Shown piece by piece: positions 28,643 to 38,006 of a DNA stretch of 64,000 bases. Within the stretch, counting starts at the first letter, position 1. Every line of letters begins with the position of its first letter. Where the stretch lies: NCBI GenBank assembly GCA_014896315.1, contig JADBKP010000005.1:1-64000 (forward strand). The letters run 5' to 3'. The translations under genes were made by a program, and so were the position numbers. The DNA is from Limnochordales bacterium. Its GTDB lineage: Bacteria; Bacillota; Limnochordia; Limnochordales; DUMU01. A model generated the notes under the pieces. It did not search any database. It had not been told where the DNA came from and worked only from the letters and a program-made list of their open reading frames with translations.

Positions 28643-29917
28643 ATGCGCAGGTATGCCGTGCTGGTGGTCTTCGTCCTCGGGCTTGTGGTGTTTGCCGGCG
28701 CAATACCGGGCCTGGCTGCGCAGCAGCAGGTGACCACTGTCGAGTTCTGGACGTGGGCGCAAGGGGATGAACTGAAGCAACTGACCGAACGCATCAAGCA
28801 GTTTGAGAGAGCTAACCCGGACATCAAGATCAACCTGGTCACTGTTGGTTGGACCGAGATCGGTACGAAACTACCGGTGGCCGTGGCCGGTGGGACTGCT
28901 CCGGATCTGGTTACAATCAGTTCTTATTGGGGTTACGACCTGGCAGTGAACAAGCTCTATGTCGACCTCCGTCCCTATCTGGAAAGAGAGCGGAAGCAGG
29001 ATCCGGCCTGGGACGTGGACGATATCTTCCCGGGCGCCCTTACCATGTGGCAGACAACCGAAGGCGAGCAGTTCGCCTTCCCGGACAGCCTTGACATCCA
29101 GGGCATCTTCTACAACAAGGACCGGTACGATGAAACCGGTCTGCGTTATCCCGACGACAAGACGTGGGATTGGAATGACATGCTTACCGAATCCATCAAG
29201 ATGACAGCCGATCTCAACGGTGACGGTCAGATGGACCGGTGGGGTATCAGCGACTACTATTTCAACTGGTATCAACTGGTTCTGGCCAACGGCGGGCAGA
29301 TTCTCACTAAGGATTTCAAAAATGCCATGAATACGCCGGCGGCCCGGCAGGCCTGGGAGTACTGGAAGAAGTTCCACGACGCCAAAGCAATTCGGGGCTG
29401 GATCAGCAGCACCGTTCACGGTGATGCTTCCTTCCGGGTCGGCCATGTGGGTCTGCAGCCGGCCGGTTACTGGTTGGCCCTACAGCTCAACGGTATGCAG
29501 CAGAAACTAAATTACGACGTGACCGGCATGCCCCTCAGCCCGGCGGGCAAGCGGGCGGCCGTTGCCGACGGCTCGGGCGTGATGATTCCGGCCGGAGCAA
29601 AGCATCCCGATGCCGCCTGGCGGTTTATAAAGTTCATGCATTCCAAGGAGATCCTGGCGGAGGCAGCCAAACAGCCGGGGGCAATGCCCCTGCGCCGCTC
29701 TTCGGCCGCCGTTGCCTTCCGGATCCCAGATCCTCCGAAAAACAAGGCCATCTTTGCCCAGATCCTCGAATACACGGTGGGCAATCCGCGGACTCCCAAG
29801 TGGAGCCAGGTGCGGACGCAGCTCTTCCGGGCCGGCTCGCAATTCTTCACGGGGGCCAAATCATACGAGCAGGCCATGGAGTATTTCTCCGACCAGCTGG
29901 CGGCCATTTTAAAGTGA
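28643..29917 (+). CDS. ABC transporter sugar-binding protein (extracellular solute-binding family 1)
   Basis: ATG 28643 follows GGAGGGAGAA; 424 residues. N-terminal Sec signal (RYAVLVVFVLGLVVFAGA, likely cleaved after GLAA), no lipobox Cys, so it may be released or tethered otherwise. Family-1 solute-binding features: VEFWTWAQGDELKQLTERIK, AGGTAPDLVTISSYWGYDLA, FPDSLDIQGIFYNKDRYDE, GVMIPAGAKHPDAAWRFIKF. It should bind an oligosaccharide or sugar alcohol. No permease or ATPase genes adjoin it in the window. Flanked by uvrA and uvrC; followed by a terminator. Confidence 0.92.
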   Translation: MRRYAVLVVFVLGLVVFAGAIPGLAAQQQVTTVEFWTWAQGDELKQLTERIKQFERANPDIKINLVTVGWTEIGTKLPVAVAGGTAPDLVTISSYWGYDLAVNKLYVDLRPYLERERKQDPAWDVDDIFPGALTMWQTTEGEQFAFPDSLDIQGIFYNKDRYDETGLRYPDDKTWDWNDMLTESIKMTADLNGDGQMDRWGISDYYFNWYQLVLANGGQILTKDFKNAMNTPAARQAWEYWKKFHDAKAIRGWISSTVHGDASFRVGHVGLQPAGYWLALQLNGMQQKLNYDVTGMPLSPAGKRAAVADGSGVMIPAGAKHPDAAWRFIKFMHSKEILAEAAKQPGAMPLRRSSAAVAFRIPDPPKNKAIFAQILEYTVGNPRTPKWSQVRTQLFRAGSQFFTGAKSYEQAMEYFSDQLAAILK

Positions 29918-29959
29918 CGACATCCTGTCCGTCCTGAGCCACACAATCTCTTGCTGCTT

Positions 29960-29984
29960 GCCCGGGGGATCACCCCGGGCTTTT
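29960..29984 (+). terminator. Rho-independent terminator after the solute-binding protein gene
   Basis: GCCCGGGG (29960-29967) and CCCCGGGC (29973-29980) form a perfect 8-bp GC stem with loop GATCA, followed by TTTT. It separates the inserted transporter gene from uvrC. Confidence 0.85.
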
Positions 29985-30025
29985 CGCGTCCCTGTTATAC
30001 TGGGCTTGAGGGGGCGAACCGTGGC

Positions 30026-32212
30026 GTGGGTATACAAGAGAAACTGGCGCTCGTGCCGGACCGCCCAGGCGTGTACCTGATGAAAGATGGCGAGGGCAAG
30101 GTGATCTACGTCGGCAAGGCGGTCTCCCTGCGCCGGAGGGTCCGTTCTTATTTCCAGCGCGGCCGCCAGGTGGGTACCAAGGTCGAGCACATGGTACGCC
30201 AGGTGGCCGACGTCGAATGGATTGTCACCGACTCCGAGGCCGAGGCGCTGATCTTGGAGTCCAACCTGATCAAGCTCCATCGTCCCTGGTACAACGTTAA
30301 GCTCCGGGACGACAAGGCCTATCCCTACCTCAAGGTCACGGTAAACGAGACCTACCCTCGCATCGTGGTTGTCCGCCGCCCCCGTTCCGATGGCGCCCGG
30401 TACTTCGGGCCGTACACCAACTCGACGGCGGTGCGGGAGACGCTCCAATTCCTGCGTAAGCTCTTTCCCATCCGTACCTGCCAGCTGGAGATCGACAAGG
30501 GCCAGAGGCGGCAACGCCCGTGTCTTCTCTACCACATTGGCCGCTGCCTCGGGCCGTGCGTGGACGGCCTGACCACCCCGGACGAGTACCGCCAGGTCAT
30601 TACCCAGATTTGCCTCTTTCTGGAGGGACGGCAGGAGAAGCTGCTGGCGGAGTTGCGTCAGCGCATGCGGGAAGCTTCGTCCCGCCTCGATTTTGAACAG
30701 GCGGCGCGCCTGCGTGATGTGTTGCAGGCGATCGAGCGCGTGGTCGAGCGCCAGAAGGTCCTCTCGCACCGCCTGGGCGATGTAGATGTGATCGGGCTGG
30801 CCCACGACCGGCAGCAGGCTCTCGCCTGTATCGCCATCCTCTTTGTCCGTGATGGCAAACTGGTCGGTCGGGAGACGTTTCTCCTTGATACGGCCGGCGA
30901 CCGGGCAGAGATGGAGGAGGGCGCGCCGGACGCCGGGACGCAAAAAGCCGATCAGAATGGGGATCGGGGTGTTGAGCAGGAAATCCTGGAGGCCTTCCTC
31001 AGCAGCTATTACGCAGAGGCCGGCTTTGTTCCCGCCGAGATCTGGCTGCCCCGGCCGCTGCGCCATGACCAGGAGCAAATGCTGGTCGGCTGGCTGACCG
31101 GCCGGCGGCGCGAACTCCTGGAGCTGGCCTATGCGACAGGTGGGGAAAAGGAGTACGTGCCCACCGTCGCCCGTTCCAGCCCGGATTATACACCTGAAGA
31201 GGAGAATGAGCGGCACAGATCCCGGCGCGGGGCCGGCCAGAAGACGGAGCAGGTGCGGCTGAGTGTCCCCCGGCGTGGCGAGCGGGCAGGCCTGGTGCGT
31301 CTGGCGCAGGAGAACGCTTGGGAAGCGCTGCAGGAACAGTTGCAGGCAGCCAGCCGTCGCGAGGCGGCCAATCAGGCTGCTATGGAAGAGCTGGCCCGAG
31401 TCCTGGGGCTGCCAGGGCTGCCCTGGCGGATCGAATGCTACGATATCTCCAACTTCCACGAGCGTGAACCGGTGGCTGCCATGGTGGTGGCGGAAGGCGG
31501 TGAGCCGGCCAGCAAGGAGTACCGCCGATTCAAGATGCGCACGTCCGGCCCCAACGACTTCGCCATGATCGCGGAGGTTATTGAACGGCGCTTCCGCCAC
31601 GGGCTGGCCGAGCGGGCCGAGCTCGAGGCGGCAGGTCTTTTGCATACCGTGGAGAAGCGGCCGCCCGCCTGGTTGCAGGCCAGCACCGCCGGCGCGGCCG
31701 GGTCGGGGGCAGGCAACCAGGGGACTGACAAGGTCGGGGGGAAGAGCGGGGGCAAGGCGCCTTCCGCCCGGTTTGCTCGCCTGCCCGACCTGGTGGTGAT
31801 TGACGGTGGCCCAGGTCAGCTGGGGGCGGCGGTCCAGGTCCTGCGCAACCTGGGACTGGGCGACCTACCGGTGATCGGCCTGGCTAAGGAGAACGAGTGG
31901 ATTTACCTTCCAGATTCTTCCGAGCCGCTCGTGCTGCCCCGCCACTCCCCCGCTTTGCACCTGCTTCAGAGGGTGCGGGACGAGGCCCATCGCTTCGGCA
32001 TCACCTTCCACCGCAAGCTGCGGGGAGAACGCGTTCTGGCCTCAGCTCTGGACGATGTGCCCGGCGTCGGCCCGGCCCGTAAGAAGGCCTTACTTCAGGC
32101 GTTTGGCTCGGTTGCAGGCGTTCGCCGGGCTTCGGTGGAGGAGCTGGCCGCCGTCCCGGGCATATCCCGTTCACTGGCGGAGAAGATCCACGAATACCTG
32201 GGCAGAAACTAG
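30026..32212 (+). CDS. uvrC: Excinuclease ABC subunit C
   Basis: UvrC makes both incisions in nucleotide excision repair. GTG 30026 (GAGGGGG upstream) gives about 728 residues. GIY-YIG nuclease domain at 1-100 (GVYLMKDGEGKVIYVGKAVS), UVR domain (RLDFEQAARLRDVLQAIERV), the RNase H-like second nuclease (ECYDISNFHEREPVAAMVV, VVIDGGPGQLGAAVQV, DEAHRFGITFHRKLR) and a helix-hairpin-helix end (VPGVGPARKKALLQAFG). It is longer than the ~600-residue norm because of two low-complexity inserts, one near 31180-31260 and a Gly/Ser/Ala one near 31680-31770. A -10-like TATACT at 29996 would leave almost no leader. Confidence 0.96.
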   Translation: MGIQEKLALVPDRPGVYLMKDGEGKVIYVGKAVSLRRRVRSYFQRGRQVGTKVEHMVRQVADVEWIVTDSEAEALILESNLIKLHRPWYNVKLRDDKAYPYLKVTVNETYPRIVVVRRPRSDGARYFGPYTNSTAVRETLQFLRKLFPIRTCQLEIDKGQRRQRPCLLYHIGRCLGPCVDGLTTPDEYRQVITQICLFLEGRQEKLLAELRQRMREASSRLDFEQAARLRDVLQAIERVVERQKVLSHRLGDVDVIGLAHDRQQALACIAILFVRDGKLVGRETFLLDTAGDRAEMEEGAPDAGTQKADQNGDRGVEQEILEAFLSSYYAEAGFVPAEIWLPRPLRHDQEQMLVGWLTGRRRELLELAYATGGEKEYVPTVARSSPDYTPEEENERHRSRRGAGQKTEQVRLSVPRRGERAGLVRLAQENAWEALQEQLQAASRREAANQAAMEELARVLGLPGLPWRIECYDISNFHEREPVAAMVVAEGGEPASKEYRRFKMRTSGPNDFAMIAEVIERRFRHGLAERAELEAAGLLHTVEKRPPAWLQASTAGAAGSGAGNQGTDKVGGKSGGKAPSARFARLPDLVVIDGGPGQLGAAVQVLRNLGLGDLPVIGLAKENEWIYLPDSSEPLVLPRHSPALHLLQRVRDEAHRFGITFHRKLRGERVLASALDDVPGVGPARKKALLQAFGSVAGVRRASVEELAAVPGISRSLAEKIHEYLGRN

Positions 32213-32235
32213 CCTGTGCATGCCGGGTGCAGGCT
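32211..32235. terminator. Possible bidirectional hairpin between convergent uvrC and cydB
   Basis: AGCCTG (32211-32216) and CAGGCT (32230-32235) can pair in the 21-bp gap between the converging genes. There is no clear T-run on either strand, so termination is only suggested. Confidence 0.3.
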
Positions 32236-33274
32236 AAGGTGCTTGCCCGGACACGTCTCTTGCGGGGTGAAAGAGGAAGACCCGGTAGAGCCAGACGAGC
32301 ATGGGCAGGATCAGGGCCAGCCCAACCACTAGAGAGATCAGCAGCGCCCGCAACATGGTGCTGTTGACCAGTGCCTGCTCGACCGTGATCGATTGTTCGG
32401 CAGTACCCGCCTCCACCAGGTAGGGAAGATGGGTGGCAGCGCCGGTGATGAAGAGCAGGGTAAAGGAAAGTAGCGCCAGAGCGAGGGATAGGCCGTGGTG
32501 CTCACCCCTCCATTGCCAGCGGGCTGCCGCGACCAGCATCAGTATGGCTGTCGCCATCACGAGGTTGGCCGGGAAAGTGCGGAGCGCCTCTCCCTGGCGT
32601 GGGGCCTGTTGGTTGAGAAAGACCAGGAAAAGGCCGAAAAGCACCAGGATGATGGGGGTGATGGCGGCGGCCGCCCGGGCAAACCAGTTTGCCAGTGGCA
32701 GATCCCGATCCTCTCGTGCCACGTAGTAGGCGAGGAAAGAGCCGCCCAGCTCAAGGGTGTAACAGACGGTCAGAAGCGGGGTCACCCAGGCCAGCCCGGA
32801 GCGGGCCAGCGATTGCCCGGATGCCGGCCCAGCCCCGGCCAGAAGAGGGATGAAAAGGGAGAAGCAGGCGGGCGCGAGCAACCCCGAAAGGCCGAAAACA
32901 AGGGCGGCCAGCGGTCCGGTCTGCTGGCGGTTCAAATAGAGGTAGGTAAAGAAAAGACCTCGCAGCACCAAGAAAAGCAGCCCCGCCGCTCCAGCCACGA
33001 AGAAGGCGCGCGTGAGATAGGACAGGCTCCCCGGGAAGAAGGCGACCATACTGACCATGTAGGCGATCAGGAAGACATTGGTCGTTTCCCAGAGAGGGCT
33101 CATAAAGCGCATAACGGCCGCTCTGGCCTTCTGGTTGCCATCGGCCAGGTGCGTCCAGGCATAAAAGGCTCCCGCCCCGAACTCGATGCTACCGCCCACG
33201 GCATAAGGAAGCAGCAGCGCGGCACTCACCCAGAAGGCGACAGTGGCCAATGACGATACTGATACTGCCTCCAA
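32234..33274 (-). CDS. cydB: Cytochrome bd ubiquinol oxidase subunit II
   Basis: 346 residues with eight or so membrane helices. CydB signatures: AALLLPYAVGGSIEFGAGAF, MRFMSPLWETTNVFLI, and LLTVCYTLELGGSFLAYYV. CydB supports CydA in the high-affinity quinol oxidase that reduces oxygen to water in low-oxygen conditions. TTG start behind AAGGGGAGAGA; it lies 45 nt after cydA and is cotranscribed with it. No cydX-like small gene or cydCD follows in the window. Confidence 0.9.
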   Translation of the reverse strand: MEAVSVSSLATVAFWVSAALLLPYAVGGSIEFGAGAFYAWTHLADGNQKARAAVMRFMSPLWETTNVFLIAYMVSMVAFFPGSLSYLTRAFFVAGAAGLLFLVLRGLFFTYLYLNRQQTGPLAALVFGLSGLLAPACFSLFIPLLAGAGPASGQSLARSGLAWVTPLLTVCYTLELGGSFLAYYVAREDRDLPLANWFARAAAAITPIILVLFGLFLVFLNQQAPRQGEALRTFPANLVMATAILMLVAAARWQWRGEHHGLSLALALLSFTLLFITGAATHLPYLVEAGTAEQSITVEQALVNSTMLRALLISLVVGLALILPMLVWLYRVFLFHPARDVSGQAP

Positions 33275-33319
33275 TCTCTCTCTCCCCTTTCCATCTCTCC
33301 TGGACGAAGCGCCGGTCTC

Positions 33320-34834
33320 TCATGGCTGTGTTGGCACCGCCGGCTGTCCTGGCTGTCGCGCTCCCGAGCCGGTCGTTGCTTCCACGACCCGAACAAGTGT
33401 GCGACCGGCCCTTTCCAGTTCGGCGGCGAGATCGTGCCGGGCAAGAACCCTTCGTAACAAGAGCACGGCTACTCCCACGATGATGGCATATCCTACCATC
33501 ATGGCCCAGAAGAGGGCCGGGACGTAATCGGCAGTGGTGAAGGCGGCGGCGACCGTCAACTTCTCATACAGCATCCACGGCTGGCGGCCGAGCTCGGTAG
33601 TGAGCCAGCCGCTTTGCATGGCAACGAAGGCCAGCGGTCCGCTGGCGGCCAGCAGCCACTGGAACCATCCTTTCTCCAGCATGGGTGGGAGGTGGTCAGA
33701 GCTTGACATGCTGGCGACGCCCAGATTGGCGTCAGGGGAAGTGGCGGCAGAAGTGGCAGTGCGAGGAGCTTGTGCCGTCTGCCTGCGCCGCGTCAGCCAG
33801 TTGCCGGCCCAGTAAAGGAGGGGGATGACCAGCAAGAGTATCCCGATTCCTACCATCAGATCGAAGGTGAGGTGGACGATGAGAGGCGGCCAGAGCTCCC
33901 GGGGAAAGTCTCGCAAGCCTTTGATCACGCCGTCTGCTCCTCCCGGTCCGTAGACCATGATGCTGAGCAGCGAGGGAATCTCAATGCCACCTATGACACG
34001 GCCGGTTTCCGGATCGGGCCAGCCGCCTATGGTAAGGGGGGCGTTGCCTTCCGTGTCAAACAGGGCCTCAATGGCGGCCAGCTTGAGCGGCTGCCGAACC
34101 GCGAGGCTTTGGGCCGAAAGGTGTCCCGTGCCGGCCGCCCCCGCGGCAGAGATGAAGCCAACCACCAGGGCCAGAGCTACGCCCTTGCGCAAGACAGGTC
34201 GGGGGACACGGTTGGGATGGCGCAGGCTTTGCCAGGCGAGCCAGCCGGCGATGAAGAAGGCGACGGTCAAGTAGGTGGTTACCAGTACATGGCCGGTTTC
34301 CACCCAGGTGCTGGGGTTGAACATGGCCGCCATGGGATCGGCGGCGGAGACCTTTCCATCCTCGAGGTGGAAGCCGGTCGGCGTCTGCATCCAGGCGTTC
34401 ACGGTCGTGATCAGGAAGGCGGAGGCGGCTGAACCGAGTACCAGCGGCAATGAGGTAGCCCAGTGAACCCATGGGTGCAGCTTCTCGCGCCCGTAAAGGT
34501 AAAGGCCGAGGAAGATCGCTTCGATGAAGAAAGCAAACCCTTCCACGAACATCGGGAGCACGCCGACCTCTCCGACGATCTGCATGAAGACCGGCCAGAG
34601 TACCACCAGCAGAACGGGCAAGAGCGTGCCGGTAACGGCTCCTATAGGAAACAGGATGGCAAAGAGCCGTGTCCACTGGTCGGCCAGAGCCATCCAATGC
34701 GGGTCACGGCGGCGCAAACCCACGAAGTGGGCGATAGCGATAAAGAGCGGTAAACCGATTCCGGGAACGGCCAGCGTGATGTGGACGGCCAGAGCAATCC
34801 CGGTTAACGCACGGCCGTAGGTCAAAGGATCCAT
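33320..34834 (-). CDS. cydA: Cytochrome bd ubiquinol oxidase subunit I
   Basis: 504 residues, nine-helix topology. Heme and quinol features: LTGIALAVHITLAVPGIGL (axial His), FFIEAIFLGLYLYGREKLHP, VETGHVLVTTYLTVAFFIAG, QSGWLTTELGRQPWMLYEKL (GRQPW motif). The Q-loop is short, as in Gram-positive enzymes, and the segment near 33690-33780 is Ala/Thr/Ser-rich. Start ATG 34834 behind GGAGGTGG. Menaquinol is the expected donor. The 208-bp gap to the divergent gene at 35043 is relatively AT-rich; I find no clear Rex or Fnr site there. Confidence 0.93.
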   Translation of the reverse strand: MDPLTYGRALTGIALAVHITLAVPGIGLPLFIAIAHFVGLRRRDPHWMALADQWTRLFAILFPIGAVTGTLLPVLLVVLWPVFMQIVGEVGVLPMFVEGFAFFIEAIFLGLYLYGREKLHPWVHWATSLPLVLGSAASAFLITTVNAWMQTPTGFHLEDGKVSAADPMAAMFNPSTWVETGHVLVTTYLTVAFFIAGWLAWQSLRHPNRVPRPVLRKGVALALVVGFISAAGAAGTGHLSAQSLAVRQPLKLAAIEALFDTEGNAPLTIGGWPDPETGRVIGGIEIPSLLSIMVYGPGGADGVIKGLRDFPRELWPPLIVHLTFDLMVGIGILLLVIPLLYWAGNWLTRRRQTAQAPRTATSAATSPDANLGVASMSSSDHLPPMLEKGWFQWLLAASGPLAFVAMQSGWLTTELGRQPWMLYEKLTVAAAFTTADYVPALFWAMMVGYAIIVGVAVLLLRRVLARHDLAAELERAGRTLVRVVEATTGSGARQPGQPAVPTQP

Positions 34835-35042
34835 TCAGCCACCTCCACTCGTGAGCACGTCCAGCTTTCGAGGTCGTGGAGTTTAAACAGAAATCGTAGG
34901 CATTAGCAGTCGCGGGCCGATGCCATTCTACTCCATCTTTTGTTGTTACGTCCATATGTATGATTCAGGTATGCTTCCGGCAGGAGATGGGCCTGTCGTG
35001 CCAAATCGATTTACTACATCAACATGAAAGGAGAACACGGCT

Positions 35043-35924
35043 TTGGCATCTTTCGGTGTGGTCGGTCTCAGCCTGAGTTTTCTGCCCTTCTCCGATTTCC
35101 TCGCTTTCTTGCAGGAACTGCAGGTGGACGGCTTTGAACTGGCCACGCTCCCTCAGGCCTTCCGGGGCGAGCTGGATCTAACCTCCGAAGCAGGCCGCGA
35201 ATGGGTCAGAGAAAAGGTGCGGGCGTCGGGGCTTCGCATTCTCTCCCTGGGAGGCTACAACAGCTTCACCGTCCCCAAAGATCAGCTGCCACAGGAAGTG
35301 GAGCGGTTGGCCGGCTATATGCGGATAGCAGCGGACCTCGGCATCCCGGTGGTGAGGGCTATGGGCGGTGAGCTGCCCGCAGGCTGGAGCAAGGAGGAGG
35401 CCATGACAGCACTGGTCGAGGGCTTCCGCCGGGCGGTGGCCGTCGCCGCCGACCTTGGTCTCGTCCTGGCCCTGGAAAACCACGGCCATTTCCTGCAAGA
35501 TGCGTCTATCCTGCGGGAGCTGGTCGAGAAGGTCGACGCTCCGCAGCTTCGGCTCACCCTTGATACGGGCAATTTCTGCTGGGCGGGTCGCAGCATCGCC
35601 CAGGCCGCGTCGTACTATCGTGAACTGCTTCCGTACGTCGCCAGCGTCCACCTGAAAGACGGCAGGCCGTATCCCAAGGAAGGACAGCCGCACGAGACGG
35701 CATTCAAGTTCACGCCTGTTGGCAGTGGCGACCTTGCTCCTTACCTGGCCGAACTCTTGCAGGAACTGGCACGCCGGGACTATGCTGGGCCTGTGCAGAT
35801 TGAGTTCGAGGGAGCAGGTGACCCGCGCACCCTCTTCGACAAAGCCGACCCTGAAGTGGTAGAGTTTGTCAAGGAGGGCACGAGGGCGGGAGTCGCATGG
35901 GTGCGGCAGAGCTGGCCGGCTTAA
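35043..35924 (+). CDS. Sugar phosphate isomerase/epimerase, TIM-barrel
   Basis: 293 residues starting at TTG 35043 behind AAAGGAG. Xylose-isomerase-like TIM barrel: GLSLSFLPFSDFLAFLQELQ, LRILSLGGYNSFTVPK, GLVLALENHGHFLQDASILR (Glu ligand), LRLTLDTGNFCWAGRS (Asp) and YVASVHLKDGRPYPKE (His/Lys). It resembles IolE/hydroxypyruvate isomerase-like proteins. It begins a plus-strand catabolic group with a peptidase, an oxidoreductase and a sugar kinase. The substrate is unknown. It is only distantly like the isomerase at 21141. Confidence 0.87.
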   Translation: MASFGVVGLSLSFLPFSDFLAFLQELQVDGFELATLPQAFRGELDLTSEAGREWVREKVRASGLRILSLGGYNSFTVPKDQLPQEVERLAGYMRIAADLGIPVVRAMGGELPAGWSKEEAMTALVEGFRRAVAVAADLGLVLALENHGHFLQDASILRELVEKVDAPQLRLTLDTGNFCWAGRSIAQAASYYRELLPYVASVHLKDGRPYPKEGQPHETAFKFTPVGSGDLAPYLAELLQELARRDYAGPVQIEFEGAGDPRTLFDKADPEVVEFVKEGTRAGVAWVRQSWPA

Positions 35925-36031
35925 GTCGGGGCGCGGTCGGCTGACAAGTTATGACAGTCTCTTCCGGTCCAGTTCAGCCTGGGTGAATCGGCTCTCTCCA
36001 TTTGTGATCGGGAGAAGGAGGCGTACCGGGC

Positions 36032-36832
36032 GTGCAGGTATACATCATGGCGGATATGGAGGGCATCGGTGGCATCGTCCTCAGGGAGCAGGTAACCAAA
36101 GGGACGCCGGAGTATGCCGAGGCACGAGAGCTCTTTATTGCAGAGGTGAACGCCGCGGTTGCCGGCGCTTTCGAAGGAGGGGCAACGCGGGTGATAGTGC
36201 GGGACGCCCATGGCTCGGGCTGGAACTTTCCACCCGAGAAGATGGATCCGCGCGCTGAATGGGTGCAGGGGAGCGTCCCGGCCGGCCAGCGGTTTCCGGG
36301 CATGGGAGAGGAGACCGATCTTCTCCTTCTGGTCGGCTACCATGCCATGGCGGGTACGGCCGGGGCGGTACGGGATCACACCATGAGCAGTCTTACCTGG
36401 CAGCGGTTTGAGCTGAACGGTCGAGAGATGGGAGAGGTCGGCATCGACGCCGCTTTCGCCGGTTATCTGGGCGTGCCGGTGGGGCTGGTGACCGGCGATG
36501 ACAAAGTCTGTCGGGAAGCGCGGGAGCTTCTGGGCGATGTTGAAACCGCCCAGGTAAAGGAGGCTCTCGGCCGGCATGGGGCGCTGATGCTTGCGCCGGC
36601 CGCCAGCCGCAAGCTGGTGCGGGAGGCGGCGGCACGGGCTGTGGCGCGAGCCCACTCCTTCACGCCATTTGTCGTCGAACCGCCGGTGGTGGTGCGGATA
36701 CGGTACACGGGAACCGAAATAGTGGACGCTATCCGCACTGACGGCCGGCAGAAGATCCGCCTTGACGGCCAGACCGTCGAGTACCGCGGCGATGACCTGT
36801 GGGAGGTACTTTCCATGGCCTTGTGGGGTTGA
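36032..36832 (+). CDS. M55 family D-aminopeptidase (DppA-like)
   Basis: 266 residues; GTG start behind AAGGAGG. Zinc ligands of DppA line up by position: Asp8 and Glu10 (MADMEGIGG), His60 (RDAHGSGWN), His104 (VGYHAMAG), with the catalytic-region His at 116 (RDHTMSS) and a Glu near 135. DppA of B. subtilis is a decameric D-aminopeptidase releasing D-Ala from peptidoglycan-derived peptides. Cytoplasmic. Here it sits with sugar-metabolism genes and no dpp transporter, so it may act on wall-derived muropeptide or amino-sugar products. Confidence 0.92.
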   Translation: MQVYIMADMEGIGGIVLREQVTKGTPEYAEARELFIAEVNAAVAGAFEGGATRVIVRDAHGSGWNFPPEKMDPRAEWVQGSVPAGQRFPGMGEETDLLLLVGYHAMAGTAGAVRDHTMSSLTWQRFELNGREMGEVGIDAAFAGYLGVPVGLVTGDDKVCREARELLGDVETAQVKEALGRHGALMLAPAASRKLVREAAARAVARAHSFTPFVVEPPVVVRIRYTGTEIVDAIRTDGRQKIRLDGQTVEYRGDDLWEVLSMALWG

Positions 36833-36897
36833 AGGCGCACCGTAAGGTTTGGCCCGGCCCTGCAAATAGAGCAATATCCGAAAGAAGGGGAAGTGGA

Positions 36898-38004
36898 GTG
36901 GCAAACGGTGAGTTCGTAATCGATCTGGCAACAGAGATTCTCAAGCATCCGCCTCTCGACCGGCCGGTGGGCTGGGGCGTGGTCGGCTGTGGCGTCATCG
37001 GTCCTGTGCACGCTGCCTCCGCCGCGAAAGGTCCGTTTACTCGCCTGGTTGCTTGCTGCGACATCATTCCCGAGCGGGCGGAGAATCTGGCAAGAAAGTA
37101 CGGCGCTAAGGCCTATACCAGCCTGGACCGGCTGCTTGAGGATCCCGAGGTAGAGGCTGTTTCGATCTGCACCCCCTCTGGAATGCACCCCGAGATGTCG
37201 ATCCGGGCGCTACGGGCGGGGAAGCACGTTCTCAGCGAAAAGCCGATGGCGATCCACCTGGAAGATGCCGATGCCATGATCGCCGCGGCCGAGGAGACCG
37301 GCAACCGGCTGGGGGTCATCTTCCAGCGCCGGATGATGCCACTTTTCCGGACCGTGAAGAAGGCGATGGACGAGGGCGTTCTGGGCAAACCCGTCCTGGC
37401 AGACGCGTATCTGAAGTACTACCGTTCACCGGAATACTACCGGAGTGCTGGATGGCGCGGAACCTGGCAGTGGGATGGTGGCGGCGCGCTGATGAACCAG
37501 GGTATCCACGGTATCGACCTGCTGCAATGGCTGATGGGACCGGTCGAATCTGTCTTTGCCCATACCGCCGCGCTGGTCAGGGAGATTGAGGTGGAGGACA
37601 CGGCAGTAGCGGTCCTCAAGTTCCGCAACGGGGCGTTTGGGGTGATAGAAGGTGCCACTTCGGTCTACCCGGGCATGGATCACCGCATCGAGCTGCACGG
37701 TGAGATCGGCACGATCCGCATCGATGGTGAACGGGTAGTCGAATGGAAGGTACAGGGACCGGACGGCAAACCGGTTTCGCGGGACGTGGGCGAGATGGCC
37801 GGTGGCGGTTCGGGTGCCTCCGACCCGCGGGCGATCTCGGCGGATGGGCACTGGATCGAGATTCAAGATCTGGCACTGGCGATTCGGGATGGGCGTCAGC
37901 CACTGCTGCCGGGAACGGAAGGGCGGCACGCTCTGGAGATCATCCTCGCCATCTACGAGTCGAGCCGAACCGGCCGGGAGGTACGGCTCGGCGGCGGCCG
38001 GTGA
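36898..38004 (+). CDS. Gfo/Idh/MocA family oxidoreductase
   Basis: 368 residues from GTG 36898 (GGGGAAGTGGA upstream); the frame is open further up but without a site. NAD(P)-binding Rossmann motif GWGVVGCGVIGPVHAASAAK, the family EKP motif (VLSEKPMAIHLEDADAMI) with catalytic Lys, and the C-terminal alpha/beta domain (DGGGALMNQGIHGIDLLQWL, with the usual His and Asp). Such enzymes oxidise sugars, inositols or sugar acids. Overlaps the next gene by its stop codon, implying an operon. Confidence 0.92.
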   Translation: MANGEFVIDLATEILKHPPLDRPVGWGVVGCGVIGPVHAASAAKGPFTRLVACCDIIPERAENLARKYGAKAYTSLDRLLEDPEVEAVSICTPSGMHPEMSIRALRAGKHVLSEKPMAIHLEDADAMIAAAEETGNRLGVIFQRRMMPLFRTVKKAMDEGVLGKPVLADAYLKYYRSPEYYRSAGWRGTWQWDGGGALMNQGIHGIDLLQWLMGPVESVFAHTAALVREIEVEDTAVAVLKFRNGAFGVIEGATSVYPGMDHRIELHGEIGTIRIDGERVVEWKVQGPDGKPVSRDVGEMAGGGSGASDPRAISADGHWIEIQDLALAIRDGRQPLLPGTEGRHALEIILAIYESSRTGREVRLGGGR

Positions 38005-38006
38005 CC

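Noticed and set aside
29996-30001. TATACT extended -10 for uvrC
   Set aside because: The transcript would start at the ribosome-binding site itself, and the -35 region is the terminator stem; kept only as a remark under uvrC.
29909-31645. 578-codon minus-strand frame across uvrC
   Set aside because: Antisense to the conserved UvrC nuclease domains with no start signals; shadow.
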